Source: Adlercreutzia caecimuris B7 (GTDB lineage Bacteria; Actinomycetota; Coriobacteriia; Coriobacteriales; Eggerthellaceae). From it: a stretch of 64,000 nt of DNA. Under the pieces are notes generated by a model, which was given only the letters and a program-made list of their open reading frames with translations, was not told the DNA's origin and ran no database searches. Positions 8,911-17,058 of the stretch are shown in pieces. Both the position numbers and the translations under genes were made by a program. Each line of letters starts with the position of its first letter. Position 1 is the stretch's first letter. The DNA lies in NCBI RefSeq assembly GCF_000403355.2, contig NZ_KE159646.1, positions 576,424 to 640,423 on the forward strand, in the 5' to 3' direction.

Positions 8911-9878
8911 AAGGCGAGGCGCCTTAAGGCTTCGACGGCCTCGTCGCGCCTCGACGGCGGGGCGGTGGCGGCCAGGTAGGCATCGAGCTCGCCTGTCTTC
9001 CCGAAGTCCCCGACGATGGTGCGGGCGACCCGCAGCGCGCAGGGGGTCAAATCGGGGCGGAAGACGAACACCGAGGCCATATCGAGCGGCGCGTTCACGA
9101 GCGGGCGGCGGCACACCTCGTCGGTGACGAGGCCTAAGGCGTACTCGGTTTGGATGATGAAGCATTGCTTGCGGGTTGAGACATGGGCGAGCATGAGGTT
9201 GCGGTCGTGCAGGATGGCATCGGTGAGGATGCCGTGGTTGCGAAACACCGTCTCGTAGAGCCGTTCCTTGTAGGGGCTCGTCTGAACCACGGTGCGGCCG
9301 CGCAGGTCGCGCACGAAATCCACCGAGGACTTCCGGGCGAGCGGGTCATCGCAGCTGAGCAGGACCGAGAGCGTGTCGTCGGCCAGTTTGATGGACGGCA
9401 GTCCCATATGCTCGGGCGGGGCGATGGTGATGGCGCATTCCATTGTGCCGGCGAGCATGGCCTGCCAGAAGACGTCGTGGTCTCCATCGACGATCTCGAC
9501 TCTCAGATCGTCGTCTTCCTGGAAGCGGCTTAAGAGCTGGCGCTTCTGATCGTAGCCGACGAACATGCTGAGCAGCCCCACGCGCACCGGCTCTGGTTCC
9601 GAGCCGCCGAAGGAGCGCAGACGGTCGAGGCAGCCCTCCCAGGCGCGGTCCTCCTCGTGCAGATGGTGAAGCAGGGCGCGGCCCGCGCGGGTGAGCTTCA
9701 CCCCCTGCTTTCCTCGGGCGAACAGGGGAACGCCGACCGACTCCTCCAGTCCCCGCATACTGCGGGACAGCCCCTGGCGGGACAGATAGAGGCTCTGGGC
9801 AGCCTTGGTGATGTTGCCGGCGGCGACCAGCTCGTAGAAGTAGCGGCGCTGCTCGGCGGTTAGGCGAAACGTGGTCAT
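8907..9878 (-). CDS. LysR-family transcriptional regulator A
   Basis: 323 residues: N-terminal winged HTH (about 1-65, with GNITKAAQSLYLSRQGLSR) and a LysR substrate-binding domain (about 90-300). It is a close paralogue of the regulator at 10300-11223, about three-quarters identical by eye, including the long DDTLSVLLSCDDPL block. GGGAGGA lies 5 bases before the ATG. Its stop overlaps the convergent luxR A gene by 4 bases. No enzyme gene lies divergently upstream, so its target is either distant or has been lost; the neighbouring flavoproteins are candidates. Confidence 0.93.
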   Translation of the reverse strand: MTTFRLTAEQRRYFYELVAAGNITKAAQSLYLSRQGLSRSMRGLEESVGVPLFARGKQGVKLTRAGRALLHHLHEEDRAWEGCLDRLRSFGGSEPEPVRVGLLSMFVGYDQKRQLLSRFQEDDDLRVEIVDGDHDVFWQAMLAGTMECAITIAPPEHMGLPSIKLADDTLSVLLSCDDPLARKSSVDFVRDLRGRTVVQTSPYKERLYETVFRNHGILTDAILHDRNLMLAHVSTRKQCFIIQTEYALGLVTDEVCRRPLVNAPLDMASVFVFRPDLTPCALRVARTIVGDFGKTGELDAYLAATAPPSRRDEAVEALRRLAF

Positions 9879-10299
9879 GGTCTTCCTCCCTCGAGGCCAT
9901 GGCGGACGTGCGCGTGCGGTATGTCGACGCGTTTCGAAGGGGCCACTATAGGGCCTGTGTTTGCGCGCGGCAAGTGCCTATGTGGACCAACGGGGGCTGC
10001 GATGTATCGTGCCTTCCTCTGGCAGCCTTCTGATCTGGGATGATGTAAAACCGCAACGGCGTGGGCGACGCATGGACAAGTCAACTGTTTCTTTTCGACG
10101 CGGCAGGCGGTTTACGCCCTGACGCTATGAGAGCGGTTGGGCGAGTCCTATCGACGGCTATCTATGTGAGGCTATGTGCATGTGGAATTGTCATTGCGCG
10201 ATAAATGGGGGCTTGGAGGCGACGATATCGACTGCAAGGTCTGGAATGGGCGGGCGCTTCTCGCAAGGCTTGTTGTCCTTTGTCGGGAAATGCTGTTCT
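9879..10299. other. Intergenic region between the two lysR genes
   Basis: 421 bases holding the lysR A promoter near its left end. The rest (about 9975-10299) is less GC-rich than the flanks and shows no coding frame with a ribosome-binding site, no RNA gene and no clear terminator. It may be the remnant of a gene once divergent from lysR A, but no recognisable fragment remains. Confidence 0.5.
9945..9973 (-). promoter_or_regulatory. Predicted lysR A promoter
   Basis: On the minus strand TTGCCG (9973-9968), a 17-base spacer and TATAGT (9950-9945) make a good sigma-70-type promoter about 65 bases upstream of the lysR A start codon. Confidence 0.65.
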
Positions 10300-11223
10300 T
10301 CAGGAGGGATGTCGACCGAAATAGGCGTCGAGCTCAGAGGCTTTGCCAAAATCGCCGACCATTGTGCGGGCGACCTGTTGCGCGCGGGGAGAGAGATCGG
10401 GGCGAAATACGAATACGGTTTCCATGTCGATGGGCGCATTCACGAGCGGCCGTCGGCACACCTCGTCGGTCACCAGGTCGCAGGCATACTCGGTCTGTAT
10501 GATAAAGCAGTCGTGCCGTGTCGAGACCTGAGCGAGCATCAAATTCTTGTCGTGCAGAATCGCCTCGCTTCGAATGTCATAGTTTCGGAACACTGTTTCG
10601 TAGAGACGTCCCTTGTAAGGGCTTGTCTGCACGATGGTTTTGCCGCGCAGGTCGCGCGTGAAATCTATCGAGGTTTTGCTAGAGAGAGGGTCGTCGCAGC
10701 TGAGCAGCACCGAGAGCGTATCGTCGGAAAGCTTGATTGAGGGGAGACCTAAGTGCTCAGGCGGCCGCATTGTCAGCGCAAACTCCATATCGCCTGCAAT
10801 GATAGACTGCCAGAATGCATCATGGTCGCCATCGACGATTTCGATGCGTAGCCCCTCATCGTCCTTGAAACGCTCCAGGAGCTGGCGTTTTTTGTCGTAT
10901 CCTACGAACATACTGAGGAGGCCGATGCGTATCGGCTCGGGTTGCCGATTGTCGAGCGAGCGCAGGCGGGCGAGGCACACCTCCCATGCACGATCCTCTT
11001 CGCGCAGATGATCGAGGAGCATCTGTCCGGCCCGCGTTAGCCCGACTCCGCGCTTTCCGCGTGTGAACAAGATCGCGCCGACGGCCTCTTCCAATCCGCG
11101 CATACTACGCGATAGCCCCTGTCGTGATAGGTAGAGCCGACGGGCCGCTTGCGTGATATTGCCGGTCGAGCACAGCGCATAAAAATAACGCCGCTGCTCT
11201 GCGCTTAGACGAAATGGCTCCAT
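10300..11223 (-). CDS. LysR-family transcriptional regulator B
   Basis: 307 residues, the same architecture as lysR A: HTH with GNITQAARRLYLSRQGLSR, then a substrate-binding domain sharing most of its residues with the paralogue. The ATG at 11223 is chosen because GGGAGGAG lies just upstream and the alignment with lysR A begins there; the frame stays open a further 57 codons upstream without support. It is divergent from flavoprotein B (11517), the arrangement typical of a LysR regulator and its target. Its codons are visibly more AT-rich than those of lysR A, suggesting a different history or recent acquisition. Confidence 0.92.
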   Translation of the reverse strand: MEPFRLSAEQRRYFYALCSTGNITQAARRLYLSRQGLSRSMRGLEEAVGAILFTRGKRGVGLTRAGQMLLDHLREEDRAWEVCLARLRSLDNRQPEPIRIGLLSMFVGYDKKRQLLERFKDDEGLRIEIVDGDHDAFWQSIIAGDMEFALTMRPPEHLGLPSIKLSDDTLSVLLSCDDPLSSKTSIDFTRDLRGKTIVQTSPYKGRLYETVFRNYDIRSEAILHDKNLMLAQVSTRHDCFIIQTEYACDLVTDEVCRRPLVNAPIDMETVFVFRPDLSPRAQQVARTMVGDFGKASELDAYFGRHPS

Positions 11224-11287
11224 GATCTCCTCCCTTCGACCATGTAGTGAGGAAAGCCCCTCATTCCGGATGCGCATCCTGCGGCTC

Positions 11288-11316
11288 AATATAGGAGATG
11301 CTTGGCCATTCGACAA
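11288..11316 (-). promoter_or_regulatory. Predicted lysR B promoter
   Basis: Minus-strand TTGTCG (11316-11311), 17-base spacer, TATATT (11293-11288), about 65 bases before the start codon, matching the placement of the lysR A promoter. Confidence 0.65.
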
Positions 11317-11476
11317 GGGTAGACGTACATCGCTCTCACACCGCAAAGCGAAATTTTCCTGTGCGACAAAGCGATGACCAGGCAGTATTGTCATGTGTCG
11401 CCAAGGATGTTGCGTATAGATCGAGCAAAGTGTTTCTTCTCGTGGTAAGAGGCGGCACCTATAGTGAGCCCCGTAA

Positions 11477-11491
11477 ACGGACCTTGTCCGT
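11477..11491 (+). promoter_or_regulatory. Short dyad in the flavoprotein B leader
   Basis: ACGGAC-CTT-GTCCGT, a perfect 6-bp inverted repeat 25 bases ahead of the flavoprotein B start codon, just after a TATAGT box (11460-11465). It could be an operator or a small leader hairpin. Confidence 0.35.
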
Positions 11492-11516
11492 GCTATCCAA
11501 GGAGAGAGGGAGCACT

Positions 11517-13088
11517 ATGAGAAACTTTACACGTCGCGACATTCTGAAGGGCTTTGCGTTTGGCACGCTGGCCGCTGCTTCAGGCGGGGCCCTCGCAGGC
11601 TGCGCACCCTCAAGTGATGCCGACACGGCAGTTGCGGAGACCGGTGCCTCTGCCTACCGCTTCGCCAAGCGCGTGAGCGAGGTGGCCGACCGTGCCGAGC
11701 TCGAGGCCGACGTACTGGTGATCGGCGGCGGCGGGGCGGGGCTGTGCGCCGCACTTTCCGCAGCTGAGCAGGGCGCCACGGTGATCTTGTGCGAGAAGAC
11801 CTCGGCCTTCGGAGGCGCTACGACGCTCTCGAGCGGCAAGATTCCCGCCGTGGGCACCGCCCAGCAGCTCGAGAAGGAGGACGGCGACAGCATCGGCGCC
11901 TGCGTCATGGACATCATGCGCCCGAGCAACTACAGTGTGCGCCCCGATTTGGTCTACACCGTTGTCGAGCAGTCGCGCGATATCGTGGAGTGGACCGAGG
12001 GCCACGGCGCGGTGTGGACGGTGGACGACGCGCTCTACTACGGTCAGACCGCCTACCGCATGCACACCACTGACGGCGCGGGCACGGGCCTGACCGATGC
12101 GCTCATCGCCAGCGTGAACGGCACCGAGGCTATCGAGACGCTGCTCTCGTGCGAGATGCAGGGCCTGGTGCTGGACGACGAGGCCGATGTGGTCGTGGGC
12201 GCCTACGGAAAGAACGGATCCGAGCCCATAGTCGTGTTCGCGGAGAACACCGTTCTCGCCACGAGCGGCTTCGCCAACAATCCCGACATGCTCGAGCAGT
12301 ACTGCCCCGAGGCGGTGCCGGCGGTGAAGGTGGTGGCGCCGGGAGCCACGGGCGAGGGCATCCTGTGGGCCGAGGAGCTCGGCGCTTCGCTGCAGAACAT
12401 GGGCGCCTACCAGGGCCATGCCTTTCACGGCGTGGACAACGACAAGACCTTGGAGCAGGGGGTGGCCAACAACGGCGGCATCATCGTGAACCAGGACGGC
12501 AACCGTTTCATGAACGAGTACGGCGGGTACTCCGAGATGTCGCCCCATGTGCTCGCCCAGCCCGACGGCATCGGGTATCTGTGCTTTACCGACCTGCAGC
12601 GCGAACAGAGCAAGAAGTTCGCGGAGTGGGAGGAGGAGGGCGTTGTCCTGCGCGGGAACGACGCATCGCAGCTGGCAGCCGCCATCGGCGCCGATCCCGC
12701 GAAGTTCGAGCGCACCGTTTCCGACTACCAGAAGGCCATCGGCACAGGTATGGACAAGTTCAATCGCTCCCATCTGCCCGCTAGCTTCGAGCCCCCCTTC
12801 TACGCGGTGAAGCTCACCGGCGAGATTCGCCACACCCAGGGCGGCATGGCCACCGATGTGGCCGGGCACGTGCTGCGTGGCGACGGCAGCCTCATCGAGG
12901 GGCTCTACGCCGCCGGCGGCTGCACCGAGGGGTTCTCGTGCCGTGGCGGCGCGGCCTACATGAGCGGCAACGGGCTCATCCAGGCGCTCGTGTTCGGCAA
13001 GATCGCCGGCGCGGCCGCAGCGACCGAAGCTCGCGGCAGCGCGGAAGTCGCCCAATGGGAGAAGACCGATATCGACGCCTATCTGTAG
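11517..13088 (+). CDS. Tat-exported lipoprotein flavoprotein B (FAD_binding_2 family)
   Basis: 523 residues. Tat motif TRRDILKG at 5-12 and lipobox LAGC with Cys29, then VIGGGGAGLCAA for FAD binding. Compared with flavoproteins A and C it keeps a histidine in the position of the fumarate reductase HHTMGG block (here RHTQGG) and has a distinct GFSCRGGAAYMSGNG block near the C-terminus, so it belongs to another subfamily. No FMN-binding or haem domain is present. GGAGAGAGGG lies upstream of the ATG at 11517. It is divergent from lysR B, which probably controls it. The likely role is reduction of an unsaturated or oxidised organic acceptor outside the cytoplasm; the substrate is unknown. Confidence 0.88.
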   Translation: MRNFTRRDILKGFAFGTLAAASGGALAGCAPSSDADTAVAETGASAYRFAKRVSEVADRAELEADVLVIGGGGAGLCAALSAAEQGATVILCEKTSAFGGATTLSSGKIPAVGTAQQLEKEDGDSIGACVMDIMRPSNYSVRPDLVYTVVEQSRDIVEWTEGHGAVWTVDDALYYGQTAYRMHTTDGAGTGLTDALIASVNGTEAIETLLSCEMQGLVLDDEADVVVGAYGKNGSEPIVVFAENTVLATSGFANNPDMLEQYCPEAVPAVKVVAPGATGEGILWAEELGASLQNMGAYQGHAFHGVDNDKTLEQGVANNGGIIVNQDGNRFMNEYGGYSEMSPHVLAQPDGIGYLCFTDLQREQSKKFAEWEEEGVVLRGNDASQLAAAIGADPAKFERTVSDYQKAIGTGMDKFNRSHLPASFEPPFYAVKLTGEIRHTQGGMATDVAGHVLRGDGSLIEGLYAAGGCTEGFSCRGGAAYMSGNGLIQALVFGKIAGAAAATEARGSAEVAQWEKTDIDAYL

Positions 13089-13305
13089 GCACCGCCTGAA
13101 ACATATCCTCCCCGCTACGCCCGCACGGCCGTCCCTTCCCCGAGGATGCGGCCGCGCGGGCCTCTTCGCGTTCCCGGTCCGCCGCATGCGCGCGTCCGGT
13201 GCCGGGCCGGCGGATGCGACGTCGCCGATGCGTCGGGCTCCGGGGCGGTTTGTGCATTCCCCATACCTAAGGCGGCGGGGTCGGCCTTCTCCCATTCGGT
13301 AGTGC

Positions 13306-13311
13306 TACAAT
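13306..13311 (+). promoter_or_regulatory. Extended -10 element before the radical SAM gene
   Basis: TGcTACAAT gives an extended -10 about 35 bases before the start codon. No convincing -35 box is seen. Confidence 0.45.
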
Positions 13312-13346
13312 GCGCCTTACGCTTGTACCGACCAGGAGGTTTCCGC

Positions 13347-14672
13347 ATGCTCTCAGAGCGCTTGCTCACCACCGTCGTCCGCTCCATGACCGACAAAACC
13401 TTGGCGCTGCACCCCGTGCCCACGGGCACCCTGCCCGACCCGGTGCCGGGACGTGCCTACACGCTCTATGTGCACGTGCCTTTCTGCGAGCGCTTGTGCC
13501 CCTACTGCTCGTTCAACCGCTTTCCCTACCGGGAAGAGCGGGCGCGTACCCATTTTGCGGCCCTACGCGAGGAGATGCGCCTTCTGAAGGAGAAGGGCTA
13601 CGACTTCGAAAGCGCCTATATCGGCGGGGGCACCCCCACGGTGGACATCGACGAGCTGTGCGAGACCATCGACTACGCCCGCGATCTGTTCTCCATCAAG
13701 GAGATCAACTCCGAGACGAACCCGAACCACCTGATTCCCTCGTATCTGGAGAAACTCAAGGGCCGCATCCAGCGTTTGTCGGTGGGCGTGCAGTCCTTCG
13801 ACAACGAGCTTCTGCGCCAGATGGACCGCTACGAGAAGTACGGCAGCGCCGAGGAGATCTTCGAGCGCATCGGCGAGGCGGCCCCGTACTTCGAGTCGCT
13901 CAACGTGGACATGATCTTCAACTTCCCTTCCCAGACCGAGGACATCCTCATCAACGACTGCGAGAAGATCGCCACCTGCGGCTGCCATCAGACCACCTTC
14001 TCGCCGCTGTACCAGTCCCACGCCACCACGCGCAAGATGGAGAGCGTGCTCGGACGCATGGACTACGACAAGGAGCGTCGCTTCTACCATATCCTCGACG
14101 AGATCTTGAATGAAGGCGACCGCCCGCTGTTCGAGCGGCGCACTCTGTGGACCTTCAACCGCCTCGACGAGAATTTGCGCCGTCGCCAGAACCTGGAGGT
14201 GGACGAGTACGCCGTGGCCTACGAGGAGTGCGTGGGCGTCGGGTCGGGCTCCATCACGCATTTGGGCGACAACCTGTTCGTGAACACCTTCAACCTGGAG
14301 GAGTACGCGCAGATCGTGGGGGAGGGACGCCTGCCGCTCATGGGCTGCACCGACCTGCCGCGCCGCGATCTTATGCGCTACAAGTTCCTGCTGCAGCTGT
14401 ACAGCCTGCGCTTCGACAAGCGCGAGTTCATGCGCGACTTCGGCGTATCGGTGGAGCGGGGGCTGCCCGTGGAGATGGCCTTCATGCGGGCCAACGGCGC
14501 CTTTGCCACCGACAACGACGAGGAGCTGACGCTTACACGCGCCGGCCGCTACCTCGTGGTAGTGCTCTACCGCCAGTACCTGGCCGGGCTGAACAACCTG
14601 CGCGAGCAGGCGCGCAGCGAGCTTACGGGCCTGGAGCACGACCTTTTGTTCGGCGACGGCACGGAGCGTTAG
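13347..14672 (+). CDS. Radical SAM protein of the HemN/HemW/ChuW group
   Basis: 441 residues. The radical-SAM cluster motif is Cys47-x3-Cys51-x2-Cys54 (FCERLCPYC), followed by GGGTPT and the ETNPN block, all typical of coproporphyrinogen oxidase-like proteins. Members of this group include HemN (coproporphyrinogen dehydrogenase), HemW (haem chaperone) and ChuW/HutW (radical haem degradation); sequence alone does not separate these here. AGGAGG lies 7 bases ahead of the ATG. It stands alone between flavoproteins B and C with no haem-uptake genes beside it, and is followed by a strong palindrome at 14719-14746. Confidence 0.85.
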   Translation: MLSERLLTTVVRSMTDKTLALHPVPTGTLPDPVPGRAYTLYVHVPFCERLCPYCSFNRFPYREERARTHFAALREEMRLLKEKGYDFESAYIGGGTPTVDIDELCETIDYARDLFSIKEINSETNPNHLIPSYLEKLKGRIQRLSVGVQSFDNELLRQMDRYEKYGSAEEIFERIGEAAPYFESLNVDMIFNFPSQTEDILINDCEKIATCGCHQTTFSPLYQSHATTRKMESVLGRMDYDKERRFYHILDEILNEGDRPLFERRTLWTFNRLDENLRRRQNLEVDEYAVAYEECVGVGSGSITHLGDNLFVNTFNLEEYAQIVGEGRLPLMGCTDLPRRDLMRYKFLLQLYSLRFDKREFMRDFGVSVERGLPVEMAFMRANGAFATDNDEELTLTRAGRYLVVVLYRQYLAGLNNLREQARSELTGLEHDLLFGDGTER

Positions 14673-14693
14673 CGCCCGCTGCCCGCAGGCGGC

Positions 14694-14717
14694 AACTAGG
14701 CACGCAACTAGGCACGC
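14694..14717 (+). repeat. Two tandem 12-bp copies
   Basis: AACTAGGCACGC occurs twice in tandem (14694-14705, 14706-14717) directly before the terminator palindrome. Confidence 0.7.
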
Positions 14718-14718
14718 A

Positions 14719-14746
14719 ACGAGGGCTCCCCGCGGGGAGCCCTCGT
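14719..14746. terminator. Palindromic terminator after the radical SAM gene
   Basis: A 28-base perfect palindrome whose arms read ACGAGGGCTCCCCG and its complement. It sits just beyond the radical SAM stop codon. No T-run follows. Confidence 0.65.
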
Positions 14747-14814
14747 CGTTGGGAGAGGGTAGGAATAGCGCCGAGACGCGCTGAAATGTGGCGAGGCGCG
14801 CTGAAATGCGATGA

Positions 14815-14941
14815 AATCGACGGTTCTCGTAGTTTTTGGGCGAATAGCGCCTTCCCTTGGGACAGCACGCGAGCGTTTCCCCAGTTCACGGAAGTTTTGG
14901 AGCGCCATCTGCGCCGGCGAGGGTGCGAGAACCGTGATTTT
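14815..14941. repeat. MITE-like segment with inverted ends
   Basis: ACGGTTCTCG (14820-14829) is mirrored by CGAGAACCGT (14926-14935); allowing one inserted base, the ends match over about 15 bases (AAATC-ACGGTTCTCG). Inside are two related blocks, AGTTTTTGGGCG...GCGCC and AGTTTTGGAGCGCC...GCGCC. No coding frame. It fills most of the gap between the radical SAM gene and flavoprotein C. Confidence 0.45.
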
Positions 14942-14960
14942 CTCCGCGAAACGGCCGGGT

Positions 14961-16742
14961 CTAGGCTCGGCTCATCGCCTCGATGTCGGCCCCGGCGGCG
15001 TTCATGCCGGCCAAGCGCCCGAAGGACAGTGCGGTGCCCAGCGAGATGCCGGCCACGGTGACCGGGTACTCCACGAGATAGCGGCCGCCCTGCACGTTGC
15101 CGGTAGCGTACAGGCCCTCGATGGGCGCGCCCTCGGCGTTCAGCGGCTGGAGCTTCTTGTTCACTTCCAGGCCGCCCATGAGCACGAGCATGCCGGCGCT
15201 GCCGAAGGGGTAGGCGTAGAAGGGCGGCTCGCTCACGGGGAACAGGCGACGGGGATCCTTGCCGAAGTCGGCATCGTGGCCGGCGGCGCACAGCTCGTTG
15301 TAGCGGTTGACGGAGGCCACGACAGCCTCGACGGGCAGGTTGCACTGCGCGGCCAAGTCCTCGATGGTGTCGGCCACGATAAGGCCCTCGGTTCCCTCCA
15401 CCATGGCCTTGGTGGTGTAGCCCAGGCCGAAGCCGGAAAGCACGGTGGCGTAGGCGTCCACCTCATCGTCGGCGACGAAGTGGTTCACGTAGCCGTGGCC
15501 GTCGGGCATCTTGGCGATCTCGGTGGGCCACTTGGCATCGAAGATCTGCCAGGAGCGCAGGTCGTCGGCGCCGCTCATGGGGTTCGGGCCCACGGGCACG
15601 CGGGAGAGCTGATCGGCGATGTTCTGGCCCGGAATATCCTCGTTCATGAAGCGCTCGCCGTTGATGTTGAGCTGCAGGTAGCCGTCAACGCCCAGGGGGC
15701 CGCCCATATGGTGGGTCATCGGCGCGTGGGGTCCGAGTTCCATGTGCGCTCCGGCCCACAGGCCCATGAGGTGCCCGTCGCCGGTGTTGCCCACGTTGCC
15801 CGCGGCGTCCATGGTGGTGTAGAAGCTCATGAACTCGTTGGCCCAGGGTATGTAGTAGTCGCGCATGTCCTGGTTGTTGCCCCAGTCGCCGGTGGCGAGC
15901 ACGACGGACTTCGCGTTGATCTGGGTGTAGGCACCATCGGCATCGTGCACGTAGGCGCCCACGACGCGACCGGAATCGTCGGTGATGAGCTGCTCGCCCC
16001 AGGTACCGTAGATCATCTCGGCGCCTTTGGCCTCGGCGGCGGCCACAGCGGCCTCGAGGGTCCACTGCATGTTGGGGTTGGTGGTGATGGTGCCGTGGAA
16101 GTAGGGGTAGTACTCGGTTGTGTAGTCGTAGCCCTCCAGGGCGGGGAAGCACTTGGGGCGGATATAGCAGGGCTTGTCGGTCTCCTGGTTGGCGGCCGTG
16201 CTCTTCAGCACCTCGAAGTCGGCGCCCTCGACGAACCAATCGAAGTCCTCGCCGGAGTGGTCGTACCAGTAGCCGAGGAAGTCGGGGGTGGGGCGGTAGC
16301 ACATGTCCTTCATGAGCTGGTTGACGATAACGTCCTTGCCGGCCCACTTAATGCCGAGATCCTTCTGGATCTGCGAGCCTACGACGCCGAAGTCGCCGGC
16401 CATGGATACGGCGGCCAGTTCCGGGGACTTCTCCACGGCGATGACCTTCGCGCCTTCCTCGGCTGCGGCCTTGGCGGCCGCGCAGCCCGACAGGCCCAGG
16501 CCGATGACGAGCACATCGCAGTCCTTCGTCTCGGCCACGCTCTCGGGTACGGCCGGCGCGGTCATGAAGTTGGGCACGAAGTCGGCCGGCGCGCCGCCTG
16601 CCGCGGGCGCGGCATCGGTGCCGGTCTGCGGGGCGGGGGTGGCGCTCTGCGGCTGGCTGCACCCGGCAAGCCCCATGGCGCCGGCCGCGGCAGCCGAAGC
16701 ACCCAGGCTGAGGAATGCGCGGCGGCTAAGATTCTGTTCCAT
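14961..16742 (-). CDS. Tat-exported lipoprotein flavoprotein C (FAD_binding_2 family)
   Basis: 593 residues. Tat motif SRRAFLS at 6-12, lipobox LAGC with Cys28, an Ala/Pro-rich linker, then VIGLGLSGCAAAKAA for FAD. It shares the C-terminal signature of flavoprotein A: the fumarate reductase HHTMGG block is GMLVLMGG and the arginine block is replaced by EYPVTVAGISLG. A and C are therefore sister subfamilies with a non-fumarate active site. No FMN or haem domain. GGGAGGG lies upstream of the ATG. It is divergent from membrane luxR B (17059), and the shared gap carries several dyads, pointing to direct regulation. Probable respiratory reductase; substrate unknown. Confidence 0.88.
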   Translation of the reverse strand: MEQNLSRRAFLSLGASAAAAGAMGLAGCSQPQSATPAPQTGTDAAPAAGGAPADFVPNFMTAPAVPESVAETKDCDVLVIGLGLSGCAAAKAAAEEGAKVIAVEKSPELAAVSMAGDFGVVGSQIQKDLGIKWAGKDVIVNQLMKDMCYRPTPDFLGYWYDHSGEDFDWFVEGADFEVLKSTAANQETDKPCYIRPKCFPALEGYDYTTEYYPYFHGTITTNPNMQWTLEAAVAAAEAKGAEMIYGTWGEQLITDDSGRVVGAYVHDADGAYTQINAKSVVLATGDWGNNQDMRDYYIPWANEFMSFYTTMDAAGNVGNTGDGHLMGLWAGAHMELGPHAPMTHHMGGPLGVDGYLQLNINGERFMNEDIPGQNIADQLSRVPVGPNPMSGADDLRSWQIFDAKWPTEIAKMPDGHGYVNHFVADDEVDAYATVLSGFGLGYTTKAMVEGTEGLIVADTIEDLAAQCNLPVEAVVASVNRYNELCAAGHDADFGKDPRRLFPVSEPPFYAYPFGSAGMLVLMGGLEVNKKLQPLNAEGAPIEGLYATGNVQGGRYLVEYPVTVAGISLGTALSFGRLAGMNAAGADIEAMSRA

Positions 16743-17058
16743 GATGATCCCTCCCTTAAGGGTTTCGCGGGGGCGCGGCCTCTCCGCGCCCTTTGACGAG
16801 GGGCACTCTACGGGAAAGCGAGCCGCGTATCTTCACCAGACGACGGGTGAATTTTTCCGCAACGATGTCGCCCTCACTTCACCTGATTCGTGTGAAGCGC
16901 CGCCGAGCGACTCTTCTGAACAGGGAAAACACTAGTCCTGTATATCTTTCTCCCTGAAAGCGGGCACCGGAGCGACACCAAGTGCGATCATGGGAACTTG
17001 TCTTGTTCCCTGGGGGCGCGCCGCGGAAAACCTCTATACTAAAGGAGGGAGGAAACTT
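16743..17058. promoter_or_regulatory. Divergent regulatory region of flavoprotein C and luxR B
   Basis: 316 non-coding bases with three dyads. TTCACC-N8-GGTGAA (16832-16851); CTTCAC-N9-GTGAAG (16877-16897), which also contains TTCACC; and GGGAAC-N7-GTTCCC (16992-17010). A TATACT -10 box lies at 17035-17040 ahead of luxR B, with no good -35, as expected for an activator-dependent promoter. The first two dyads are centred about 45 bases apart. Confidence 0.55.

Noticed and set aside
10174-10740. A 188-codon plus-strand frame
   Set aside because: Mostly antisense to lysR B and without a ribosome-binding site.
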